Translations under genes and position numbers: made by a program
Shown here: one piece after another, positions 1 through 12,543 of the stretch
Position numbering within the stretch: the first letter of the stretch is position 1
How the letters are laid out: each line of letters opens with the position of its first letter
Notes under the pieces: model-generated
What the model saw: the letters and a program-made list of their open reading frames with translations, nothing else
The model's database searches: none
What the model was told of the DNA's origin: nothing
DNA from: Perilla frutescens
Taxonomy: Eukaryota > Streptophyta > Magnoliopsida > Lamiales > Lamiaceae
Assembly (NCBI GenBank): GCA_026008535.1
Contig: BRKX01000009.1
Location: forward strand, 63,089,720-63,153,719
Length of the DNA: 64,000 nucleotides
Direction: 5' to 3'

Positions 1-2954
1 GCATACCTCTCGGGCTACTACACAGTAGGCGTAGTTTCCCGAAGCACGATGTGCCTCATCAATCACCAGGCACACCAGATGCTTCACCAAACACGAGCCT
101 ACAAAAAAAATTATTGAAGAAATTTTGAATTGAAGAAGCATACTAATATATTATATAAAAGAAAAGCAGATAAAATTCCTTATAATTCCTAATTCTTTTA
201 GAAAGACATCCGCATAGCCAACAGACAAAAACAATGCAAAATCTGGAATATTTATTTAAGGGCATTTGAATCATAACATGTTTAATTCACTATTTTGCCA
301 CAAAACGTTCACAAAGCAAGAAGAATGGAAAATTAGGGTTCAGCAAAACCATAATTTCTCGCTGCACAATTTGCTTAAATATGTCGTGAACCATGATATT
401 TTTTTGTAATGCAAATTGGCAGCAAGTGCTACTGTCAGTAGAAATTTTAAATCGAAAATTCAGCTAATGCCAGTGTTTTTTAAAGCTTCGGAAGATTTAT
501 AAATACTATAAAATCAAAGAAACTCCTAAATGACTGTCATGAATCATATGATAACTCTAGAAACACTTACTAATTTCTATTTCCCACATATGATGTTAGA
601 TTATTCAAGTTTCCAATTTTGCAAATGCACTCCAATAACATATCACAAGAGGTTGAGAAACAAACCAGATTGTATATCCTTCTCTAACACTTGTGGAGTA
701 ACAAAAAAAATTCGCTTGTTTTTCCAAAACTCTGCTCTTCTCGAAGGACTTGTCTGTCCCGTTAGATCAATAGTCCACTCCTAAGATCAGTTGAATGACA
801 ACTTTCTAAGTATAGGTACTAACATAAACATAAGAAATGTAAGTCCAAGAATGTTGTATGATAGGCTTACTTGTGGAATTCCTACAATTTTATGACAAGC
901 TTCTATCTGTTGCATCACTAGTGGTCGAGAAGGAGCAGCAAAAACAATCTTTCCTGCAAAAGAGAGTTGGCAAAATTGTTTAACAAAGACTTCTAGCATA
1001 ACATATTTGCAAATAAAGGGAAAAAAATAACATTATTATCAACATGATTTATCACATACAATTGCCATTCTATGAACTTTCTATAAATATTATTGGCAGT
1101 TCTATGATGTTGATTGGTGTACTTTCAGTTCAATAATTTACATATATCAATTCATCTTTACATATAAAATTCATTTCTGAGCTTAATAAAAAGTGTCGTT
1201 CCAATTGAATTACTCAGAGAAGCAATATGTTCTCATTTTGTGAGTACTCAAAGACTCATGAACATGTTTGTTTCCTAAATTATTTTTAACATATAAGGGA
1301 AAAGGATGCAAGAAGAATAATTTTTTTTTCAAATATATCAATAGAAATCCATGCAGTTTGCCCAAATTTATAATCAAATGTCATGGATTTATTACAAGAT
1401 CTCATGTTGGATATTCAGTGCCACTTAAGCCTTTGCGAAATCAGGTATTACTTTCAGAGAAACACCTAATTTTTGGGGCCATTAGGATCAAGCAAATGAA
1501 TAAAACATTTACGGGTCGTGTGTGAATTATTTTTTCATTGTATGAAGTGTTTGACTGAGTAAATATATTAATATGTTTTACATATTGATCAAGCAACAGA
1601 ACAGAATCACAATACCTTCAGGAAACCATCTGAAGAAGTTATACATAACAACGGCAGCAATAAGAGTTTTTCCAAGTCCTGTTGGCAATACCACTAAAGT
1701 ATTCGCAAAAAGTGCAGTCCGGGTGATAGATAACTGATAATCACGACAAGGGACGTTCACTGCCATAAACAACAAGTAGAAGAGTAAATTTTAAAGTTGA
1801 GAACCTCCCAATGGAACTCTTACCTGTAGAAATGTTTGAAAGGAGCTTGTAACAAGAAACTGGAAACATGAAGCTCACAATGAACTTCAATTTCATACAC
1901 GAAATCTTTCTAAAAGCAATAATTAAATTATGTTGAAGTTTCGTTGAAAAAGTGCTAAGGCACAATCACACTTATCAACAATGAACGTTTTGAAAAATGA
2001 CCCTTTAAGGACATATGCTCTCTCCTATGATTTCAACACATTTGTTGAAACAGCCTCCGCTTAGAATCAATGTACTAAATACACATCCCTTCAATATTTT
2101 AGCTGCTTTTGATTACTGAACGGATGAGAGAAACCATCAATAGTAAGTTTTGAACCTTCGAACAAAAAAGGATGTCATTTTCAGCAGATTCCCACTTAAT
2201 ATAAATAAAGCCACTAAATAAGCCCCTGCCATACATATAATCAAGGATATACACGAAATTATAGTCCTCATCGCATTTATCTTATATCCTGAATTTGCTG
2301 CCATTAACTTCAACTACCCAGAAACTACACAATACATATTCAGACAACCATTCCAAAATTACAAATTAACACGAACAAATCAAAGGAAGACATAAAAACA
2401 AATTTACCAGGGTAAATCCATGTCTTGGCAGCCTCGGGGTCAATTTTAACAAACGTATTGAGCTTCTCAGTTTCTTCACACCACCCAACACCAACACCAT
2501 TCTCCCTAATATTATTCACATTACTATTATTTATTCGTAAGCCACGCGAAAATCTCGCCGTTTCCTCGGATTTCCTTGAATTGGAAGAGGAACCCCCAAT
2601 AAATCTATCTAATGTAGTTTGCCTAGTTGAAGAAACTGAGCTAAAATTAGCATCAAATTTTACTTTTTTCCGCATTTCTTCATCTGGGTTCATAACCATC
2701 TCTTGATTACAACGCTTATTGGGAATGGCGGTGGGTTTTTCAGCAGCAGTTGCCTGGCACGCCACATCGATTTCTTGCACAGCTGCCTCCCAATCAAATT
2801 CCTAATGCACCGAACAAGAATTACAACAAAAATAAAACTCATTTCCCGCAAAATTACAAATAGTAATTTCAGTATAGAAAAACAGATTGAATGAATGAAC
2901 TTGGCTTACATCATCGTCGTCCACGATTTCCACAGGAGTGGAAGCGAACGCCAT
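1..2954 (-). CDS. FANCM: FANCM-type DEAH helicase, first six exons (runs off the left edge)
   Basis: FANCM is a DNA translocase/helicase that remodels recombination intermediates and limits meiotic crossovers in plants. Six exons can be joined on the minus strand with GT-AG borders and consistent phases: 2954-2910, 2801-2408, 1759-1616, 953-871, 780-666 and 98-7, about 291 codons. The start is the ATG at 2954, reading MAFASTPVEIVDDDD. Exon 3 carries the Walker A motif (LPTGLGKTLIA), exon 4 has a motif Ia-like stretch (AAPSRPLVMQQIE), and exon 6 has the DEAH box (VIDEAHRASGNY). The N-terminal part before the helicase core is a low-complexity linker. The donor after exon 6 (GTATGC) is at the window edge and the rest of the gene lies outside. 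No break is seen. Reading-frame fit and motif order make the family call strong. The exon borders are inferred from splice consensus only. Confidence 0.9.
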
Positions 2955-3168
2955 AAGATAATCTTTGCGAAATTTGAGAAATTTGATAGTGACAGCTCTT
3001 CAAAATTATGGTATTAAATTGAATTTTGGGTTTTTGGGAGGGAGATGAACAGGTAAAAAACCTCAACTTCAATGGAGAAATAGCGGCAAAAATTTTGAGA
3101 GCGCTCTTTTGAAGCTAATAAATTAGTGACATTATTTTTTATTTTCTTTAATGGAAAAAAAATAAAGG
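2955..3168 (-). promoter_or_regulatory. FANCM 5' flank
   Basis: This is the short region upstream of the FANCM start codon, between the ATG and a fold-back repeat. It should hold the 5' UTR and proximal promoter. I see no clear TATA box or other named motif. The close fold-back element may limit how much promoter is original sequence. Confidence 0.35.
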
Positions 3169-3530
3169 GTAAATTACACTTTAATACCTGTGATTTATGT
3201 GTTTTTTTAAAAATGATCGATTTTTTTCAAAATTAATAAAACAATAGTCATTTTAAAAAAAAAATTGCATATCTAACATTTAATTTATTTTATGACCCGA
3301 AAATCATACATAATTGATTGTATTTTAATATTTCTTGATTGGGAGGATTTTTCTACGTAGTTGGGGAAATATGAATATTAAAATACAAACAATTACGTAT
3401 GATTTTCGGGTCATAAAATTGATTAAATGTTAAACTTGTAATTTTTTTTGAAAAAGTGGGTACCTTTTGTTAATTTTGAAAAGGGGTACTTGCCTTAAAA
3501 TACATAAAATTTGAGGTGTTTTTAGTTTTC
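3169..3530. mobile_element. Fold-back MITE-like element
   Basis: The two halves form a long imperfect inverted repeat. The best part pairs about 3275-3335 with 3371-3431, sharing TATGACCCGAAAATCATAC and its complement. Weaker pairing extends out to about 3169 and 3530. The centre is about 35 bp. The left end begins GGGTAAATTACACTTTAATA, a type of terminus common on plant fold-back MITEs, probably Mutator-like. No coding capacity is seen. A target-site duplication could not be fixed. Confidence 0.6.
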
Positions 3531-4554
3531 ACACGTTTTAAAAAAACGTAGTTTTAATAATATGAATTTAGCACCTATTTTATTTTTTTACATGATTTTC
3601 AAATTTCGGTTAATGAAAATGATGATTTTGATCACACTTATTTTAATTCATTCATAATCTTTACCTTTTCTAGATTTTGTAGATACTTGATATACTTGAA
3701 CTTAATATATATTTAGATATCAATGACATACATGGATTATTTAATTTGATATCTAATAATATAAGGGTTGGAAAATATTGATTTAGTAAAGTTTGATATT
3801 GGATAGGAATGTTTCCTTATTGATAACCTTGCTTGTTTTCATCTTTGTATTATTTTCTTTTGTAGCAAGAAAGAGCATGAAATTTGGACCATATCAAGCC
3901 CCACTATACATCTATAAAAAGAGGTTTAAAGTTTTAGAAGAAAAAAGAGAGAAAGAAGTCGTGCATTATATCTCTGAAGAATTGTGTGCCGCTGCAGACT
4001 TTAATGTTGTTCTGAGTGTTAGGCGTCTTTTGTTCAACATCCCATATTTGATTTTTTGCATCTAAAATTTTCAAAGTAATTTGTTTAAGGGTTATTGTGT
4101 TTGGCATTGTGTCTTCACTCATAACACTTTTGTATTTGAAGAGATTCTCGTTCTTGAAGACGACATCTTTAACGGAAGTATATTCACTTTGTATTTTTGT
4201 ATTCACTTTGTAGTTAGTGCAGTTTTCGCCATGAGGCTGTGTTACAAATACACTTTGTATTTGTAGCGCATTAAATTATTTTGTTGTGCGTATTTAAATT
4301 TTTGTTAAGTGTTGAATTTGATATTACGATCTGTGTTCTAAACTAACATTAGTACTCTGTTTTTTTTTTATTCCATCCGATAGCAAAACTAGCTACCCAA
4401 TTATCTCAAAAACCAAACAAATAATAAGTTCATGTTATTAAAACTACATTTTTAAAATGTGTGGAAAAACAAACACCCAAAAATTTGTGTATTTTAAAAC
4501 AATTAACCATTTGGATAAAGTTTGTTATTTTTTAAAAAGTATCCAAAATGTAGA
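3531..4554. other. AT-rich intergenic DNA, no gene supported
   Basis: Only short chance ORFs occur. About 3890-4270 has a TATAAAAAG-like box followed by a mixed-composition stretch that could be an old LTR remnant, but I found no paired terminus, primer site or target duplication. Confidence 0.3.
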
Positions 4555-4802
4555 TTTTAAATTATAATTTACCCGAAAATAAGTGACAAGTACTTCTGCT
4601 TCTTTTTTATTTTATCTTTTGCTTAGATTCCGCACATTTTATTTTTTGTTTTGGTATTTTAAAATAAGTGACAAATGATCATTGTTTGATAGTAATTAAC
4701 ATAAGAAATGTTGAATACTATTAAAACAGTGGTTTTAATAGTTTGATAGTTCAATTTAACAAAAAACTATTTTCAAAATAAAATTGTAAGATAAGGTACA
4801 TG
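4555..4802. repeat. Segment X, left copy, part 1
   Basis: This stretch matches 50697-50940 nearly base for base, for example ATAATTTACCCGAAAATAAG in both. In this copy segment X is interrupted by a solo LTR at 4803-7742 and resumes at 7743. Confidence 0.75.
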
Positions 4803-7742
4803 TGTAGCGCCCTGGTCCTGAAAGACCATGGAAATGGACGCCATGAGGGTAGGAATTAAGAAACGGGAAAGAAATGGGGTAATTTAATTAACGACGGGGT
4901 GATAATCCAAAAAGGATTAATGTTTGGAATAAAATTTAACAACCGAGTATGCCAAAGATAGGTTAAGCCTTCCGGAAAATTAGACAGCATAACCTCTGTA
5001 ACTAGAGCAAATCCCCGTTTATAACGGTTTATAAGAGAAGAATGGAAGCTGTAACAATTCAATAAGCCCTTCCATAGGCCAAACAGAATGATCAAATAGA
5101 CATAACGAAAGACGCGCTTCCACCCCTTGGAATAATTATATAGCCAAGCATATGATACATGTTAACTAGGAAGTCAACAAATGTTCAGAATTAGAGAAGC
5201 AGAATCATAGCAATAAAATACCAAGATCAGAGTTCTTAGCATTTAGCAAAAGAATATCATAAGTGCGGAAACTTCATTATTAACAGAATACTTAACAAAA
5301 AGAGACATTGGAAAAATACGTAAATAACAAAAGCCCATCTCTCAGCATCGTCACATCCACGCGCCAGCCTACTAATGCACTTAGTGGGCAAGTTTTCACA
5401 ATTCAAGTTATGCAAATCATTTTGTTAAAGTAATCTATCTGTGTTCATGCAGGTAGTGAAGCTTAGGAGGTTTTAAAATTGAAAGCAACCTAAGTTCACC
5501 AAAACATTTTATCGTGAAGCGCTTTAGATTATAACCAGTCACTGCCCGCAACCCGTACTACATCACCAACGCGTAAAGTTGAGTATGGTCATAGTATACC
5601 CAATGAGTATAACCAATAAGTGTTTCATTTTAGTCTCACCGACAAGGAGTATGGCATGACGAATAATGCATGCATACTGTAGCTACTCACATTGACACAA
5701 CGCTGGTTTATGAGACTCCGACAACATACAGTAGCACATAAATATTTAACACAGATAGTCACATATGCAATTTTAGCAAAGCAGAGCTTAATAACTCGAA
5801 AGATACAATTTGCAAAGATATAGTATAGCCCACCTGGCTAGCTAATAGTAGCTGAAGCTTTACACGTGTCTTGCAAATCCTAATTAAATCTGGGTCTTGG
5901 GTTCGGACCTACAAAGGAGAAACTACCTATTAGCATCATGCTAGTCCTTGAAAATATAACATAAGGTAAGCTTCAATTTATGATAGATATATATATATTT
6001 TTTTCTAACCTAAACTAAATGTAATACGAATATTCTAAGTTAATAATTCGGCTTCGGACTACAACGTGCAACATTAGGATTTCATTCTCAACTCAACACT
6101 TTAAGGAATTAAATTCAGCGAATATTTTCGAGTAAAACCATCTAAAAACATTTGAAAAAGGTGGAGGTCGATTACTTGCCATTTTACTCGATTCTGATCA
6201 AATTTAATCTACAAGCCTTTCCGGCTTTCAGAAAATTATCAAATTTAATTGACAACATACTTCACGTATAATAATGCAAGTGTGAAAATTTCATGATTTT
6301 CAGACGGCACACAAAAAAGATACGAATTTAAATACACAATTTGAATAATTGGGTAAACTCAAAAATCTGTCTGGACAAAAATGGAATCTGTAGCTAAGTA
6401 GAGAATCTACCATAGAGAATAAATGCTGAAGGAACCTTTCTGTTGAGACGGATCTAACAAACATTTTGAAGCAATTTCAACTAAAATGCAATTTTTGAAA
6501 ATGAGACATTAACTTCGAAAAATTATATTAAATTCATTTCAATACGAAACGGAGCACCATCTGCGGCCACGTGTCAACCTCGACGGCTACCACAATCGGT
6601 CAGAAGGGATCAAAGGCTAATTCCAGCCACACCGGTCGGAAATCGGCTGGAAAGCTGGCTGGCAGAAATTCCCGCCACATATTTTAGCTGAAAATGTATC
6701 GAGCTCGATACTCGTTGGATTTTCGTTCAAAGGTACAATTTTTGATAGTGCAGAAAATAAGGAATTTAATGGTGTAATCAGATCAAAGACCAGACGGCTA
6801 GAACATAAAATCAAATTGGGCAGATTTATAATATAATATTCGGATCCAGATTTCAAACGACGAAGAATCAAAAATCTATTCCGGTTATCTAAAAGTTCCA
6901 AATGGTCAAAGACTATTTATAAAAAGAAGATTTCTAATACGACTATCCAAGAAGAGTAGATCGGAGATTTACATAAAATGGAACGGGGAAAAATATCAAA
7001 AACTCACAACATAAAAAATCAGAATCGGTAGAATTAAAGATAACCGAAATACAAGCATATTTAGAACTTGAAATTTCTTAATTCATCGGTCCGAATGACC
7101 AGAATCGGAGAAAGTACCTTCTCCGAGTAATTGGCGGCAGTCACCATGATTTTCCATCGTGATCATCCTTCGTGTCATCATTTCAATCATGTATTCATGA
7201 TCTACGCGTTGACATCTTCAAAATGACTATTTCAGAATTGAAATAGGAAACTAGAGTCGTACATTCTCTGGAAGCTGCTCGGCGTTTCGATTTTGAAAAT
7301 GAAAGAAAAATGAAACCTTAAACTCCTATTTATAGAGGAAAAATAAATAGGATAATAACGAATAAAAGAAAGAGGGTAATGATGGAAAAAGAATAGGATA
7401 ATTATGAAAAGGATAATATTTTGAAAAAGAAATTGGATAATGACGGATGTGCCTTTTTCTATTAAATCTATTATTTTCCAACTTAAAGTTGTGCCAAAAG
7501 TTCATTTGAACTCAAAATAGGAAAATTCAAAGTTTGGCACGATGCTCGAAACTTTTTCTATCAACCTGAGAAAAATATTATAACATATTTTTAAAGCAAT
7601 TTTTTGACCAAATTAAATTTAACAGATTTCTCTGGCCGCGATTTTCCTTTATTTGAATCATTTAAGAACCCAACTTAATTTCTAACTTACCAGAAGGTAA
7701 CATAAATTAAATAAAGCGTTCTAAAATATTTCGGGTATTACA
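4803..7742 (-). mobile_element. Probable solo LTR of a Ty3/gypsy (Tekay-like) element, 2940 bp
   Basis: The insertion begins TGTAGCGCCC and ends GGGTATTACA. It is flanked by the 5-bp duplication ACATG (4798-4802 and 7743-7747). The empty site is visible in the paralogous segment at about 50940. The terminus read from the right end (TGTAATACCCG) and a TATA box on the minus strand near 7333 (CTATAAATAGG) indicate minus orientation. No gag or pol is inside, so this is most likely an LTR left by LTR-LTR recombination. Confidence 0.75.
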
Positions 7743-8392
7743 ACATGTGACCTTTATAATATTTCATTTGGTTAAACATGACATTTAAACCTACTATAAA
7801 CTAATCAGAAAAAATAATGAGATTTTGGAGCTTCCAACTATTTAATCTAGTTATACTAGGAATATAGTTTGATGGTTTATCGTCGAGCCATATATTGTTG
7901 TTTATAAAGTTATTAAATCAAAATATTCTCTACAAAGATTTTATTTAATTTTTAATGTCAAAGTGGGGAATGTCCGAGTTCTACTCATATGAGTAAATGG
8001 TTTTTAGTTTTTATAAGGGTTTGTCGCATTTCGGGACATTTTTAAGTTGATAAGGGTGAGGTGAGAGGCTTGGATGAAGCTTTGTCGTGAATCAAAAAAT
8101 GAGGTGGAGTCGTGGAGCATGTGGTGGTAGATGTTGATTCCATGGTTGTTTACGATGCTAGACATGAGTACCCGGTTGTCATTGATTGATCATTTGGAGT
8201 TTAGTAGTATAGTCAGCATATGATGATCTCCTTGATGGGAATCTTATTTTTTCTTTTAAATGTGTTGTAAACTTACAATATCAATGTTGAGTAGAGCATG
8301 ATCATCTCTTTGTGGATGCTCTTTTCGATAATATTTGTCCGTGTTCCTATTAATGAAATTCCATTATTGGTTAAAAAAATGAGATAGGTTCA
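7743..8392. repeat. Segment X, left copy, part 2, with probable LINE 3' remnant
   Basis: This is homologous to about 50941-51615. A degenerate translation near 8070-8300 (EALSWIK, then HVVVDVDSMVVYDA) resembles the RNase H-like domain found at the 3' end of plant LINEs and related ORFs. It is followed by an AATGAAATTCCATTATTGG-type tail and an A-run at 8371-8379. Stops and frameshifts interrupt it. It joins the peptide-gene repeat at about 8393. Confidence 0.5.
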
Positions 8393-9335
8393 ATATTAAA
8401 TTTTTTAACAAATTATCAACTAGTATAAAATTCTTATCATATATGACAGATAGCATGAATGATAATTGAAAATACTAGGATTCTACATTAATTGTCATAT
8501 TTTCTTGATTGTTCCAAAAAAATTTGACAATCTTTTAAATTTAAACACCTCTAAACCTAATATTTCTACTATTTATTAAAGGAAAATAAATTGGGAAAAA
8601 AACCTCATAGCAGAAGAAAAAACACATATGCATGTTTTTTTTTCTAATATTAAAATGATATCCTATATCATCAAGACATTAGTTATAATATTTCACATTA
8701 TTCAAATTTCAACAAAGCATCATGTGATCTTCAAGTCACGAATTTTTATTTCTCATTCTACTCCTAAATTTCAACAAAATTCAAATATTCTAATAGGATT
8801 TCCTCTCTATTATTATCTTAGCAGATTTTCAGAATTTTCATTCAATGCTGGAAATTCCATCCAATATGTAACAACAACGACCATTTATATCTTCATGCCT
8901 TTTTTTTTCTTTAATTTGCATTAAACACTAATTACAATATGTTTCTGTTTCTAATTAAACTAGTATTTCTCTGCAATGCACAAATAATAATTATTTTTTT
9001 AAAAATGTAATATTATGATTATTTTTGAATTTTATATGTTGTGCTTAATTTGTAAAATTAATAAAATGATATTCACATGTATTAATTAATTAGATGAGAA
9101 GACTAATTTTGTGTAGTTACGACAAACAAAAAGAAAATTAAATTATAAGAACTAAATGAAAATCCATCTTAGAAAGATTGAATTGAAATATTTCTAACAA
9201 CACAATTTTATAAAAAGTAATGTATAATTGTTCAAGATTAAAGAACATTTGATTTCTTTGAATATATATATATATATATATATGATAGAAATAAAAATAT
9301 AATTATATAATTATTTAATTGAAATAGAAAAATAA

Positions 9336-9392
<57 letters not shown>

Positions 9393-9709
9393 GTGCAACA
9401 TAAATGAAATCTATTTTTCATGTGATATATGTAGTACTATACAAATCATGCACCAATGCATAAAAAAATAAAATAAAAAATGTTGTAAATCTTAAATTTC
9501 CAAGTAAAAAAATATTAAATAAGATTGAATTTTTTTTGTTAAAATACAACGGTTATAATCTAAATCTTCATAAAAAATGCAAAAAAAGAAGAAGAAAAAT
9601 TTACAACAATAAATATCACTAATGTTGTCCATTAACTAAAAAATGTTGTTTACTAACTCTGAATTGTTCTATATTATCTGAAAAGTGTTGTCTAAAATAT
9701 AACTATTAA
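8393..9709 (+). repeat. Truncated peptide-array unit (unit 0) plus AT-rich filler
   Basis: Positions 8393-8960 match the 5' part of the later 1.84-kb units but stop before the gene. From 8961 to about 9709 the sequence is unrelated, AT-rich DNA with a (TTA)n microsatellite at about 9338-9391. Homology restarts at about 9710 with unit 1. The filler could be an insertion; I could not fix its termini. Confidence 0.6.
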
Positions 9710-10298
9710 ATCGTGTGATCTTCAAGTCACAAATTTTTATTTTTCATCCTACACTCCTAACTTTCAACAAAATTTAAATATCCTAATGGGATTTCCTCTC
9801 CATTATTATCTTAGCAGATTTTCAGAATTTTCATTCAATGCTGAAAATTTCATCCAAAATGTAACGATAACGACCATTTATATCTTCATGCATTTTTTTC
9901 TTCAATTTGCACTAAACACAACTTATAATATGTTTCTATTTCTAATTAAATATTTCCAATTAAAAATTATAAATAAATTTACTTAAAGAAAAATTTATAA
10001 TTATGAATTATATGAAGAAGATGCAGTTCATCATTTTTATTAATTTATTTGGTAAATGAAAAAATAATTATTCTACTATATATAAAAAATACACACCACG
10101 AATCCGCATGTTAATTAAGACAAATATTTATCACGCTTTTCCATTTTTACTGTGTAACAGTTTTCAAATAAAAAATTACCATCTATTTAGAATTGAAATA
10201 CATATAAAAGACTACTCTTCTTGATCTATTCCAAGCAGCTAGCCATAACTTCTAAACCTAATATTGAAAATTTTAAAGGAATTAAAAAAACAGAGAAT

Positions 10299-10704
10299 AT
10301 GAATAGCTTTGCTATCACCTCCATGCTTTGTCTAGCAGTTCTCCTTCCTTTGTTCGTCCCGTCTCTATCTCAAGGTGAGACTCAATCTCATGACCTTCTA
10401 ATCATGAAATTTCATCACTCGATTAATTATGCTAAATTACGATGTTATTTATCATATATTCTGTATATGCATGCGTTTTATATTTATTCTAACCCTATTG
10501 TTATTCTTACGTTTTTTAGGGCAACCGAAATTTTGTCCAGCTCCAGATATTCCTAGAAAGGGCTCATGTGGTAGTAATGGATTGAGAGAATGCGTTTAGT
10601 TAGTTTTGGGGCAGTATCCAGCAAGCAAGATGCCCTCTAAAATTCGTTGTGTTGATGTAGGAAAAAATAAAAGCAAATGCACTAGCTCTATTGTTTGTGG
10701 CTAA
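10299..10704 (+). pseudogene. Defensin-like secreted cysteine-rich peptide, copy 1 (nonsense)
   Basis: Exon 1 is 10299-10374 (signal peptide, starting MNSFAITSMLCLAV) and exon 2 is 10520-10704. The donor is CAAG/GTGAGA and the acceptor TTTTTTAG/GG. The TATA box is at 10203-10208. The reading frame matches the intact copies except that the Leu codon after ECV is TAG (10597-10599). This stops the product after three of the six mature cysteines. Everything downstream is conserved, so the lesion looks recent. Confidence 0.85.
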
Positions 10705-12137
10705 GCAAGCTCTTGAAATAGGAAGAATAAACAAATATGACACTTTTTTTTTCTTTTGAATAAAATGGGATTTTTGGCATTATTGGACAAATTATGGAAG
10801 TGCAAGTTTAATTTATTTTTTTTGCTTTGTTTGATATGCCATGGGCTCATATTGAGCCTATAATCTAATGTCTTGTTTGTTTGGAATATCGAAACTCTTG
10901 ATAATGCAATGACCCAACGTCCATTCGACACAAATTGTCTATTTACATATCACACGTTCATTGTGGGATATATATTTAATAAAGAAACTGGCAATATAAA
11001 ATACTTATGTAAAATAGATCCAACAAGTTCTGCATACTAAGTTGAAATGAACGGAAAATTTATTTTAAAACATATTGTAATTGCTCAACTAATTGTGATT
11101 TTATCAAACATAAAAATATGTTGCAACTTATCTATAATGTTTGCTAAATCAAGTAAATCAAACTGTTAATTAGATATGTTTCATATACATGAAAAAATAA
11201 GTTCAATATTTTATTTTTTTAATAATTTATATAATATAACTGAAAATTCTTATCGTAATGTATATGATATATATGATAGATAGCATGAGTGATAATTGAA
11301 AATACTAGGATAACACATTAATTGTCATATTTTCATATTTTCTTGATTGTTCCAAAAGAAATAGACAATCTTTTAATTTCAAACACCTCTAAACCTACTA
11401 ATTTTTTTAAGGAAAATAAATTGGGGAAAAAACCTCATAGCAGATGAAGAAACACATATGGATGTTTTTTTTTTCTAAAACTAAAATGATATTCTAGACC
11501 ATCAAGATATTATTTATAATATTTCACATTATTCAAATTTCAACAAAGCATCAGGTGATCTTCAAGTCACAAATTTTTATTTCTCATCCTACACTCCTAA
11601 CTTTCAACAAAATTTAAATATCCTAATGGGATTTCCTCTCCATTATTATCTTAGCAGATTTTCAGAATTTTCATTCAATGCTGAAAATTTCATCCAAAAT
11701 GTAACGATAACGACCATTTATATCTTCATGCATTTTTTTCTTCAATTTGCACTAAACACTACTTATAATATGTTTCTATTTCTAATTAAATATTTCCAAT
11801 TAAAAATTATAAATAAATTTACTTAAAGAAAAATTTATAATTATGAATTATATGAAGAAGATGCCGTTCATCATTTTTATTAATTTATTTGGTAAATGAA
11901 AAAATAATTATTCTACTATATATAAAAAATACACACCACGAATCTGCATGTTAGTTAAGACAAATATTTATCACACTTTTCCATTTTTACTGTGTAACAG
12001 TTTTCAAATAAAAAATTACCATCTATTTAGACTTGAAATACGTATAAAGGACTACTCTTCTTGATCTATTCCAAGCAGCTAACCATAACTTCTAAACCTA
12101 ATATTGAAAATTTTAAAGGAATTAAAACGCAGAGAAT

Positions 12138-12543
12138 ATGAATAGCTTTGCTCTAACCTCCATGCTTTGTCTAGCAGTTCTCCTTCCTTTGTTCGTCCCG
12201 TCTCTATCTCAAGGTGAGACTCAATTCCATGTCCTTCTAATCATGAAATTTCGTCACTCGATTAATTATGCTAAATTACGATGTTATTTATCATATATTC
12301 TGTATATGCATGCGTTTTATATTTATTCTAACCCTATTGTTATTCTTACGTTTTTTAGGGCAACCGAAATTTTGTCTAGCTCCAGATATTCCTAGAAAGG
12401 GCTCATGTGGTAGTAATGGATTGAGAGAATGCGTTTTGTTAGTTTTGGGGCAGTATCCAACAAGCAAGATGCCCTCTAAAATTCGTTGTGTTGATGTAGG
12501 AAAAAATAAAAGCAAATGCACTAGCTCTATTGTTTGTGGATAA
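12138..12543 (+). CDS. Defensin-like secreted cysteine-rich peptide, copy 2
   Basis: Two exons (12138-12213, 12359-12543) with a 145-bp intron encode 86 residues. Residues 1-25 form a hydrophobic signal peptide. The mature part, about 60 residues starting QPKFC, has six cysteines spaced C-x10-C-x7-C-x18-C-x9-C-x5-C and ends IVCG. A signal peptide in exon 1 and a cysteine-rich domain in exon 2, with a phase-1 intron, is the usual layout of plant defensin-like and SCR-like genes. The exact subfamily is not recognised. The TATA box is at 12043-12048, about 90 bp before the ATG. This copy has CLAP where others have CPAP, and YPT for YPA. Secreted, disulfide-stabilised defence or cell-signalling roles are typical of such families. 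No specific function can be read here. Confidence 0.85.

Noticed and set aside
3793..4266. Two hydrophobic ORFs near 3793-4266
   Set aside because: Low-complexity AT-rich translations, with no splice partners and no recognisable domain.
8961..9709. Helitron-like element starting near CTAGTATTTCTCTGCAATGC
   Set aside because: The start recalls plant Helitron ends, but I found no clear TC start, CTRR end or 3' hairpin, so it is left as unexplained filler.
9786..9986. A 66-codon ORF (starting MGFPLHYY) repeated upstream of nearly every peptide-gene copy
   Set aside because: It is conserved only because the whole unit is. It is frameshifted in unit 6 (near 45630), rich in rare hydrophobic runs from AT-rich DNA, and has no promoter or family match. 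Treated as part of the repeat.
12291..12521. Antisense ORFs of 76-109 codons across peptide-gene exon 2 and intron
   Set aside because: They are mirrors of the true exon frame and span an intron; no independent signal.
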